From the NCBI GenBank assembly GCA_036897625.1, contig JAYMTA010000225.1, positions 1 to 34,266 of the forward strand: a stretch of 34,266 bases of DNA, written 5' to 3'. The translations under genes and the position numbers were made by a program. Positions within the stretch are counted from its first letter, which is position 1; every line of letters starts with the position of its first letter. Below, piece by piece: positions 1 through 9,600 of this stretch. The stretch is from Pelargonium cotyledonis. Lineage: Eukaryota; Streptophyta; Magnoliopsida; Geraniales; Geraniaceae. The notes below the pieces were generated by a model that did no database searches, was not told where the DNA came from, and saw nothing but the letters and a program-made list of their open reading frames with translations.

Positions 1-364
1 TGGCATCCATTTTGACCTTTTTGGGCCCCAAACGAACTGATTTTGATCGGTTGGGCCGCCGGTTAAGTGAAGATTATCATAATTGGTTAGTTTTAAATCT
101 CAAAATTTTAATTAATTAGTAGTGTATCTAATAATATTAAAAAAAAATGAATATTTTTGGTCATATTGATGCGAGCTAGGACTAGTTGAAATAGTTAAGT
201 GTGGTCCAATGAAAACCAAAATATTATTATCGTGTCCAAGTGAAATGAACTTGTTTGCACTGTCCCTTTTACAGCTTTCTTATAAGCTTCTCCTTCCTCT
301 TCTTTGCAAGCTTTGGTGCTCATTGGTTTGTTGCCAAACTTGACTTTGCGTGTTTTGTGGTTGG

Positions 365-375
365 GTGGGTCCCAC
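365..375. promoter_or_regulatory. Palindromic TCP-type binding motif
   Basis: GTGGGTCCCAC is a perfect palindrome apart from its centre base and matches the GTGGGNCCCAC consensus of plant TCP transcription factors. It lies 3.2 kb upstream of the nearest gene start, so any role in BGAL6 expression is unsupported. It may belong to a gene to the left of the window or be chance. Confidence 0.3.
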
Positions 376-589
376 TACCTGGGGACCAAGTATTGACTTC
401 TTGTCTTTTTCTCTTATAAGCTCATGCTAGTGCCAACATAGGTTTTGTCCTAAGGGGCAAATGGGTCTTTTCCTTGAACATTCTTTTGTTGTCTAGTGTT
501 TGAGGCGAAAGGGATTCGAAATTAGGTTAAAAATGTCTTCAACGTTAACATGATTTGTAAATATGTGAATAGAGTTTGATAAGTTGTGA

Positions 590-1215
590 CTCAGAGTGTC
601 GTGTCAGGTGTGTTGTTTTTGTTGTTTAGAATGTGTTGAGTGTGTTCTTCCTTAACTGTTCACATGATTAATAAATGCGTCTTGCTTGTGTTGACATAAA
701 ATCAACCTTCAACACAAATATATTGTTTTATGTACAAGTTTAGTTCATATTTGTTCAATTAAATTTGATTCGTTTGATCCAAACTCTGTTAAATTTCAAG
801 TGCCCACAAATTGTCAACTCTAAGTTGAAAAAAGTTCGATTCGGAAGTGTGTTTCTGTTTGTGTCCACTTCGTGTTTCTGTTTGTGTCCACTTCGCTAGT
901 GGGAGATGGGTTAGAAAAAACACACAAAACATGCACAACTCAACATATTTTGCTCAATAGAAGCTACACATTCGGCACGACACTATCCAATAGGTTAGGC
1001 ACGACACGACCGAACACGTTTGACATGTTATTAGAGCTAATATCATTAAGTGTGCATGTGGGTGCACCATGTGTGTCACAACACGACTAATTAATTGTGT
1101 GCATTTTAGAGGCCAAACGCGAACGCGACATTATTACTAAACGTTTTTTGTTCTTAAACAAGAACACGACACAATTATAAAATGTTCATGTCAGGTTCGT
1201 ATCGAGTGTCATGTT
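590..1215. repeat. Degenerate CACGACACG-type repeat tract
   Basis: Words such as GTGTCGTGTCAGG, GGCACGACACGACCG and ACACGACACAATTA recur in both orientations, mixed with CAACACGTTTGACATG-like words. Similar tracts occur at about 6925-7330, 24660-24850, 26725-26935 and 27390-27545. No TIRs, LTRs or coding capacity are visible, so this looks like an old dispersed repeat with no class assigned. Confidence 0.5.
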
Positions 1216-1381
1216 AGGAAACGTAAGTACCGACTCTACTCTTCACCACTCCAATTACATTTCTATGAATTTACTTTCATATCTTGGGCTAAGATTGTTG
1301 ATATTGATATATGGTCTCATCTCTAATTCGAATTCATATCTCAACTCTAAGACAGGCCTGCCTAAAAATTGGGATGACCCA

Positions 1382-1446
1382 AGCCCATTCCTTTCTTGAT
1401 ACTTATTGGGCTTATTGGGCTTGTCGTACAATGGGCCAAAGGCCCA
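1382..1446. promoter_or_regulatory. Cluster of five site II (TGGGCY) motifs
   Basis: Five TGGGCC/TGGGCT motifs (both orientations) lie within 65 bp, at about 1382, 1407, 1416, 1432 and 1441. The last two form ATGGGCCAAAGGCCCAT. Clusters of this type are typical of plant promoters of ribosomal, mitochondrial and other housekeeping genes bound by class I TCP factors. A small ORF starts 93 bp downstream. This may be the promoter of a short or decayed gene. Confidence 0.4.
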
Positions 1447-1538
1447 TTATAGTTAAAATTGACAAGACATCATGTTTGTTGGAGCTTTGAAACCTAAGCA
1501 AAGCGAAAGCCTAACCTAACATACCTTACACCACAATC

Positions 1539-1679
1539 ATGGTTTTGAATTTTGATCCTCTACAACAAAGAGCATGTTATGGACATGCAGTTTTCGTAAC
1601 TGAAAATTTCTTTCAAACTCGACGGGAACCCAAAATCTTCGATCCAAAAAGAATAGAGAATGAAACTTTTTTATCCTGA
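1539..1679 (+). CDS. Small ORF (46 aa) downstream of site II cluster, uncertain
   Basis: The ORF opens MVLNFDPLQQ, ends ETFLS and stops with TGA. It is not recognised as any family. It is worth listing because it begins about 100 bp after the site II cluster and a telo-box-like AAACCTAA (about 1490), which together look like a promoter and leader. It could be a small gene, the first exon of a decayed gene, or chance. No splice structure or downstream continuation was found. Confidence 0.15.
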   Translation: MVLNFDPLQQRACYGHAVFVTENFFQTRREPKIFDPKRIENETFLS

Positions 1680-2153
1680 TTTTCTATTGGGAACACGTAT
1701 TCCATTATTCTTTCCGTCTTAAAATAAATTGATTTATAATTATTGCACTAAATATTTATTTCTACTATTGAACCCTTATGATTATTATGCATTACTTAAA
1801 AAATGGATTTTTAAAAACTCTTGATTGCCCTTCAAAAGAAAGAAAAGAAAAAGTCTTGAATGAGAAATGGAAATGGAAATGAAACTGAAAATAATATTCT
1901 TGGGTTCCTAAAATGAGAAAAATATTCTAAATCCTGCATTATAGTCATTCCTAAAATGTACAAATTGAAGCATAAAATTAATTTTAATATCATTCGTTAC
2001 TTTATATTATTTAATTAAATTGATTCTGTAATTAAATGAGGAATGGTTCAAACTTCAAACTTCAAAGCCATCCAAATATATAAAATCACAATTAATAACT
2101 CTACTCAGCATTGTTATAGTAGAGGCGCTATGTATAGGATGAAAGTGATATAA

Positions 2154-2891
2154 GGCCTTGTTTGGTATCTCTACTCAATGTCTATATAAAATGTCTATAT
2201 ACATGTTTTGGAGAATTTTTTGTTTGGTAAGATTATAATGAAAAGAATGTTTATAGACACAGTAATAAGTTGACACTGTTCTCACAGGAGCTGACTTGCT
2301 CCTGTGGGAACAGTGAAAATGTCTATGAGTTTTCAAACCCAAATTGCCCCTGATTTTTATGTATCTGGGCGGTAAACCATGTAAGATGTGAGGTACACCG
2401 TCAGAAGGTAAACACATGGTTTACTTCTGCTTCTTGTGTCTGTGCGGTGAACCCTTTAAAATATGAGGTATACTGGTCAGACGGTAAGCCCACATGTTCA
2501 TGTCGGTTTACATCCAAGTTTGTTACCTCTGTCTGAGCGGTGGACCCTTTAAAATGTGAGGTATACCGGTCAGACGGTAAGCCCACATACTCCTGTCGGT
2601 TTACCTCCAAGTTTGTTACCTCTGTCTGAGCGGTGGACCCTTTTAAATGTGAGATATATCGTTCAGACGGTAAGTCCACTTAAACATGTGGGTTTACCTC
2701 CAAGTTTGAAGGGCAATGTGGTCATTTCAACATAACACCCTTCCTTTTAGACAATTTTACCAAACAATAATTTTTTTTCTTAAACTTCTTCCAGACATTT
2801 TTTTACCAAACAAACCTCTTATTCTCTATAGACAATGAAAACTCCTTTTAGTTACCTCTATAGATATTTAGTAGACTTATCAAACAAGGCC
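2154..2891. mobile_element. PIF/Harbinger (Tourist-like) MITE, 738 bp
   Basis: The left end begins GGCCTTGTTTGGTATCTCTA. The reverse complement of the right end begins GGCCTTGTTTGATAAGTCTA. The terminal inverted repeats match at 28 of 33 positions. Both ends are flanked by TAA (2151-2153 and 2892-2894), the 3-bp TWA target duplication typical of PIF/Harbinger. There is no transposase, so the element is non-autonomous. The interior holds the 93-bp tandem array listed next. The intact TIRs and TSD suggest a fairly recent insertion. Confidence 0.85.
2367..2705. repeat. 93-bp tandem array inside the MITE
   Basis: The marker word GAGCGGTGGACCC and its variants recur at about 2367, 2442, 2535 and 2628. 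The last three are spaced exactly 93 bp apart and the first interval is shortened to 75 bp. Each unit also carries a CAGACGGTAAGCCCACAT-like word and a TCCAAGTTTG word. Because 93 is a multiple of three, the minus strand stays open as a 31-residue repeat, which I regard as a by-product and not a gene. Confidence 0.8.
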
Positions 2892-3004
2892 TAAGTAATT
2901 AATAAATAATATATAGCATCTAAATATCTAATAGTCATCTTTTAAAATACACCTCAAAACTTAAGAAATCATTTATAATTAAACTTAATAGATGAAAAAA
3001 TCAA

Positions 3005-3030
3005 TTTGCTCGCTTTCTTCAGCGAGCAAA
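3005..3030. repeat. Perfect 10-bp hairpin
   Basis: TTTGCTCGCT and AGCGAGCAAA are perfect inverted arms around a six-base TTCTTC loop. A second near-palindrome, ACGCCAAA-T-TTTGGCGT, lies at 3062-3078. Both sit about 550 bp upstream of the BGAL6 start. They could be part of a small transposon end or a regulatory palindrome. The role is unknown. Confidence 0.5.
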
Positions 3031-3512
3031 CTTACCCGCGATTTGGCATCGAACCATTTGGACGCCAAATTTTGGCGTGCAAAAATTTCTCATCTATAAA
3101 TTACCTATGACAAGCATATCTTTTACGAGTTATGATAAAATATTTTGGTTCCAAAATGAGCGTTACTTTTGCTGCCTGCAACAATATTATAATAATGCAA
3201 ATATAAGTATATAACATCATATATAGAAAACAGGCTATCACAAGACAAATGCTGTTGGTGTACGCCAAGTTCACAAAAGGACAAGAAAAAGGTCACAAAA
3301 ACTTTGATTATGGAGCCAAGAAACAAGTTAAAAACTTCAAAAGGGCCAGTTATGTATCTTTCTCACTCAGATTGGTGCTAGCTTCTCATTGACAAACAGC
3401 TAGCAATATCTGCACAACACCACAAAGCCTTAACTCACAATCTGCATAACAACACATTACTACACAACAATTCCCAACCAACCAACCCTTTATTCACCAA
3501 CTCTTCACTTCC

Positions 3513-3522
3513 TATATATAAA
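3513..3522 (+). promoter_or_regulatory. Probable TATA box of the BGAL6-type gene
   Basis: TATATATAAA lies 98 bp upstream of the ATG at 3620. Transcription would be expected to start about 30 bp downstream, near 3545, giving a leader of about 75 bp. The intervening sequence is CT-rich, as is usual in plant leaders. Confidence 0.55.
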
Positions 3523-3619
3523 AAAAGTCATCCATTTCTTGTGCTTCTTCTTTTACCTCATTCTAGTGCCTTGCAAGGCCAGCATTGTTTTCTGAGAGGT
3601 GGAGGAAGAGCTTGTGGGG

Positions 3620-6600
3620 ATGGTGGTGCAATGGTGGCTGTGTTTGGTGGTCGCGGCGGCCTTGGTGGTGCCCGGAGAAGGAGCGAATGTGACGTACGAT
3701 GGAAGGTCGCTCATTGTTGATGGAGAGAGAAAGCTTCTGTTCTCCGGTTCGATTCACTATCCTCGTAGCACTCCTGAGGTAAGTAACAATGTCATTCATT
3801 AGCATTCGCAAAACACGAAACAAATTTATATAAACAGATGGAAGCAAAACATATCTACAGTTGTGTGTTATGGGACGCCAAAATTTGTAACCTGCAACTT
3901 TCTCTTTAACATTTAACAGAGAAACAGAACGTACAGAAAAGTATAGTTTTGCCCTATGGGACGCCAAAACTTGTAGTTACTTGCAAATTTCACGATCTGT
4001 ATTCATACAAAACAATGTGCATAGGGTGCGATTTTCTAGGAACAATAGTCAACTCCATCAAATCTGCCTCTCCAACTTGTATTATTCTATTAAGTTTCTT
4101 GCTCCAACTTCGATTCCAATGTTTATGATATTGCTGTCTTCAATTTTTTATCTAACTTGTTACGTAACGTTTTGTTTTGCTAAACTGTATTTGTTTATCC
4201 AAACTAAGCATATCAACTAATTCATTTAACAGAGATCTTAACAATGTGCCATAATTCAACTGACGAAATTATCAATAACGACCTATAAATCGAATCAAAA
4301 TCATTTGAATTATTGCACAGTTCACTTTAGAATAAGAGAAAGCGAATAAAGCATGAACTCATATGAATGTAGCCAGATAGATATTCCTATTCTCAGTTGA
4401 GAGTTTTGGGTCACAATCTAATTAAATGGCAAATTGGGTCTTTTTAAGATTCTAAATGCTGATTGATAAGCAGACCCATTTCTGGAAAACAGAAGATTAA
4501 TAGATAGCATCACAAAAAGAGTCGCTAAGAAAGGCTCAGCTACATGACATAGCCATACCCTTTTTTAGTACCCAAATAATACCTTTTCAACAAACAAAAT
4601 AGCCTTAGCATATGAAAATATAGCCTCTCCAATACTAATAACAATTACATTTACATTACCAGATCTGTTCACTAAACTCAGTTGTGAGAGAGATTTACCA
4701 GTTTTCAGTTTTCACTGATTTTGACTTATTTGCCCTAATTGAACTGTAATCATCATTTGTTTAAAAATCAGACCAGTCCACCAGTCTTATTATAGACCCG
4801 ACAAGTAATACCCACCTAATAAACTCATGGGCGCAAATCCGTGACTTTTAAGTTATAAACAAATACTCTTATCAAGCCTGTAAATTTGATCAAGGAAACA
4901 ATTGTTAGTGTAATAGAGTTGACACTTTGGACCTGAACTAGAACCCGTGACCTGAAACCTGCAACCTCATGGACCTGCACCTCTTGCAGACCATGTTCGA
5001 TTTAGGTCTTTTCAATCCAAACCCGAAGAAATTAAAAACACGACATGACTTGAAACCCAAATTGTCAAGTTTTATGTGTAACATGCAGGAGAGATAAGAT
5101 AAATTGTGAGGATTGGTTTTTGGTGACTTGATTTGGTTGGTTTTACTATTACATCACAGACAGTAGGTACGTTTCAGTTCAGCTGCCATAAAAAACAAAA
5201 TAGTTATTGTCAACTTGTGACTTTTGTGAATTAGTCTCATCATTTTTGCCAACCCTCCACGCTTCCATCATATTTCATTTTTTGCAACTGTGAGGAATGT
5301 GAAGTGTGAACCTAATTACATAAGTTTCTACATTTCTCGAAACATGCCATTTGGAAGCAAGAGACCAATTGTGCTTGCTTCACAAATTATGTAGATTCAG
5401 CAACCTATTGTCACCATTCACCTCTAACAAAACGAGAATATGGGTTTCGGTTTCACTTGAATGATATCACGAGTTAGTTTACGAACAGCCGATCTAGACG
5501 GTTCGATTACAGTTCAAAGAATCCAGTTTGACCCGATTCTTTTTTTCTTTTAAATGCCACGTCATGAACGGCCTGTTCAGCTAGAAGGTTGAACCAATAA
5601 CATGGTCAAATGACTGATCATACTCTGATTTTTTTAAGAGGTCAAATTACAGATACTTAGAGTTGGCTAATGTGCCAAGGGCCAGGACCAAATAACGCAA
5701 CTAGCTTATTAAACCTTATTTTCTAAGCCCCGACCAGGTATGATCAGGCCGAGCTAGTAATGGCGCAAGCCTGCGGCTTATTTTGCAAGCCAAATAGACT
5801 GTTGTCCGGAATCGGGTCAGGCCAAAAATACCCACATGTATATCGGACTACTTCTGTTGACCTAGGCCAGTATTATCTGTCCAGATCAATGATAGGCGCC
5901 ATTGGACCATTTGCCAGCTCTACTAGCCTAATTTGCAAATAGCTCCTTACTCTTTTCTTTCGCCACAACTAACTTGTATTTTCAATTATTTCATTCCATC
6001 AGTTGGATTTAACTTATTTTTCTCTCTCATCATGTGTATGAAACATGATTTATAAATTAAAAAAAATCGAAATAATCATTTTACCCTATCTATAATCATC
6101 AGTATCACATTGCAGGAATGAAATATTGAAAGTGCAGGTAGTTGTTGAAAAAAAAAAAAAGAAGAGCTATTTAATGAAAAAACATTCTTGAATGACTATA
6201 GGATGGAATCTTTAACATTAGGGTACAATTAGTAGGGTTTCAAAAATTGGAAAAATTATTGGAATTGGAAGATTAGGCACAAAATTGACATGAAGACAAA
6301 AGTTTGAGACTAATTTAGTAATTAAACCAAATTTGGTTGCAGATGTGGCCATCCTTGATAGCCAAAGCTAAAGTGGGAGGACTGGATGTGATTCAAACCT
6401 ATGTATTTTGGAACCTCCATGAGCCCCAACCAGGCCAGGTCAGTGAATGCTCCAAACCCGAAACCTGGTCCCGACCCAATACCCATTTCTATAAACCATT
6501 CTTCCAAACTCAATGGTGATTTGGTTTTGTGTTGTGTTGTGACAGTATGATTTCAGTGGAAGATATGACTTGGTGAGTTTCATCAAGCAAATCCAAGCAC

Positions 6601-9600
6601 AAGGGCTCTATGTTTGCTTGAGGATTGGACCATTCATTGAGGCTGAATGGAACTATGGGTAAATATGAACCTATAAACCATAATAGATCCAAATTTTATC
6701 ATCGTAACATTACAAGAGTTTCATGAATTTACCTGTCACTGTGTCACAATCCGAATATTGTAACTGTTTGTGATTGTACTCTGCAGAGGGTTTCCATTTT
6801 GGCTGCGTGATGTTCCAGGCATTTCCTACAGAACAGACAATGAACCCTTCAAGGTATATGTCTATTATATAGTATGTATACTTTGTAGACTCTTACATAT
6901 ATGTGTATGTACATTCAGGCAATTCATGTCTTTAACACGACACACGACACGAAGTTAGCGAGTTTGGACTCACATATTTTGTAATCGTGTCATGTTTGTA
7001 GTAGAGAACCCAACACGTTTAGTAATCGTGCCGTGTTCGACCTCCAAAATATGCACAATTAAGGGTTAAATTGTAAATTAATCCTAATAACGTGCCAAAC
7101 ATGTTGGGTAGTGATGCTCAAACATGTTTGTTTGATCATGCAGAATGTGTTGAGTCGTATCGTGTCAACACGAACCATTTAGTTACCATGTTAATCGTGT
7201 CATGTTCAACCATTCAACACGATTACGAAACGTGTCATTTTCATGTTGGGTAGTGCAACATATGGTCAACCTTCAGCATGACACGAACATGACACGCCCT
7301 CACGAATTTCCTGTTCAACATTGCTTTACAGTATTAGTTAGAGGTGGAAAATGGGCCAACAGGTTGAGCCTAAATAGGGCATGCCAAAAATGCAAGTATG
7401 CTTATCATGCCAATTTTTGTCGGTCCGTGGGCCAGGATCGGCCAAGTTCGCTTGGGTTCGGGACTAAATGGACCACAAGGAGCTTCTATACTCACTGTTT
7501 TTTGGGTTACATATATGCTGTTTTCATTCAACTATATCTTCCTGCAGTTTTACATGGAAAACTTTACCACAAAAATTGTGGACATGATGAAATCAGAGGG
7601 TTTATATGCTTCACAAGGAGGCCCGATAATACTCTCACAGGTAAACTTCTTTTTCAAAACAAAAAGAGCATCATATCAACAACATTAGACAATCACCATA
7701 ACAATAATTGTGAAAATAACATTTAATTATGACACAGATTGAGAATGAATATCAAAATATTGAAAACGCTTTCGGTGAAGAAGGACATTCTTACGTTCTT
7801 TGGGCAGCAAAGATGGCGGTTGATCTCCAGACAGGAGTGCCATGGGTGATGTGCAAGCAACAAGACGCCCCTGATCCAGTGGTTAGTTTAGTTCACTTTG
7901 CTCAATAACAAAATATGTGGCACAAAACTACACTTAACTTTGCACGTGATGTACACAACTATATTGAACTTTAAAATCTAAAAACAAGTTAAACTTGCAT
8001 TTAATAAGTTGCACAGTTGATAAGAGGCTCAACGTTTTGCTGAAAATGCCTAAATGCCTCAATATTTAATGCAGTTGTAATCAAAATCAGTATAGTTTTG
8101 TGTGATAAAAAAACCATTTCGTATAACGCCGTTATTAACGATACAGCTTATTCAAAGTAAGAGTATTAAAATGTTTAGACTTAAAGTTCAATGTAGCTGA
8201 ATGAAACACGTGCAAAGTTTGGTGTAGTTTTGTGCAAATATCCAAAAAAAAAATTATGATTTCTAGTACTAGCTTAAGTAACTAGGATTCTTCTATAGCA
8301 TCTATCTGCTTCTATCTTTACACACACTTCAAAACTTCAATAGTCTTTACTCTATAGTCACTTTGATAAACTCTAACTTGCAGATTAATACATGCAATGG
8401 GCTGAGGTGTGGAGAAACTTTTCCCGGACCCAACTCCCCAAATAAGCCGGCGCTCTGGACTGAAAACTGGACTTCTTTGTATGCTTTCAACCAAATACAT
8501 TCATGCTTTAATTGCATTTCATATAGTTAAGCAGGAAAAATAACTCTGCTTATATTATTTCAGGAAGACGAGTGGGATGGGAATTAGAAATTTAGAAATA
8601 GCAGCTACATATATCATCCTAAAATAATTTTAGAAGTTAAAAGAGATGGAATAAAAGAAAAACAAAGTATGCTGAAGATCTGTGTAATGTCATTCAATGG
8701 GGATAGATAATAGATGTAGTTATCTTCTAAATTCACCACAAATTAAAAAACAATAAATATGTGTGTGTTATATTTACCTACGAGCTACTAAATTATATCG
8801 ACGGTTTCTTAATTATAATCATTTGTCAAACTTATGGTAGAGTTTGGATACAGAAAAAATGAAATGAGAATGAGAATCAAGAATGGGAATGGGAATGGGA
8901 ATGAGAATAAAGCCATTTTCATGACCCAAAAAACATAATCCAAACGTGAACAATGAGAACCTCATTCCGATTGTGATTTTTGATTCCCATTCCCAAACAA
9001 AAAATCTGATTCTAACGCTACCTATATTACTTACCGTTAGAATGTTATCATACTGATGGCTACGAACGTGTTCAAGTGGTTATATTCTGTATTAAGTATT
9101 TGAAACCAGCTAACTATTTTTTTTTCCTCTTGAAGCTATCAAGCATGGGGTACACCACCAGTCATTAGGTCCGCTGAAGATATTGCCTACCATACCACAC
9201 TATTTATTGCAAAAAATAATGGAAGTTATATAAATTACTATATGGTAGACAGCTAATCCTTTGCATACTAAATGGAAAACGCTAAGCTTAAATTATTCAA
9301 AATAACGCTGACCAATTTGTTAAAAATGTAGTATCATGGAGGAACAAACTTTGGAAGAACAACAGCAAACTATTTTATAACGGGCTATTACGATCAAGCA
9401 CCACTCGATGAATATGGTGAGTGGCTGATAGATCAAAGCATCCATCAATTCTTCACTGGAAGAAGTAATTTGACTAACCTGATAAGTATTGTAGGTTTGA
9501 TTCAGCAACCAAAATATGGCCATTTGAAGGAAATGCATGCCACAATCAAGACATGCTCCCCAGTATTGCTGCAAGGAAACCAAACTAATATCTCTTTAGG

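Larger units (their letters stand above)
1..2150. other. Intergenic region, left edge
   Basis: No protein-coding gene is recognised here. The sequence is AT-rich and carries a CACGACACG-type repeat tract (about 590-1215), a TGGGCY motif cluster (1382-1446) and a small ORF (1539-1679), each listed separately. The stretches 1-590 and 1680-2150 show no domain, TIR or RNA gene that I can support. The open frames at 872-1090 and 1211-1399 have repeat-like or low-complexity translations and look like chance. Confidence 0.6.

Noticed and set aside
2401..2679. Minus-strand 92-codon frame with a 31-residue repeat
   Set aside because: It lies wholly inside the tandem array of a MITE, and it is open because the unit length is a multiple of three. 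No start context, domain or promoter supports it.
3563..3967. Minus-strand 134-codon frame
   Set aside because: It overlaps exon 1 and the start of intron 1 of the BGAL6 gene and has no recognisable domain. It is a shadow of the real gene.
7202..7726. Plus-strand 174-codon frame
   Set aside because: It runs through the CACGACACG repeat and across BGAL6 exon 5 in the wrong frame. Exon 5 is read correctly as [15 protein letters not shown] in another frame.
7882..8383. Possible frame break in BGAL6 between DAPDPV and INTCNG
   Set aside because: A normal intron (donor GTTAGT, acceptor TTGCAG) restores the frame, so the gene is not a pseudogene.
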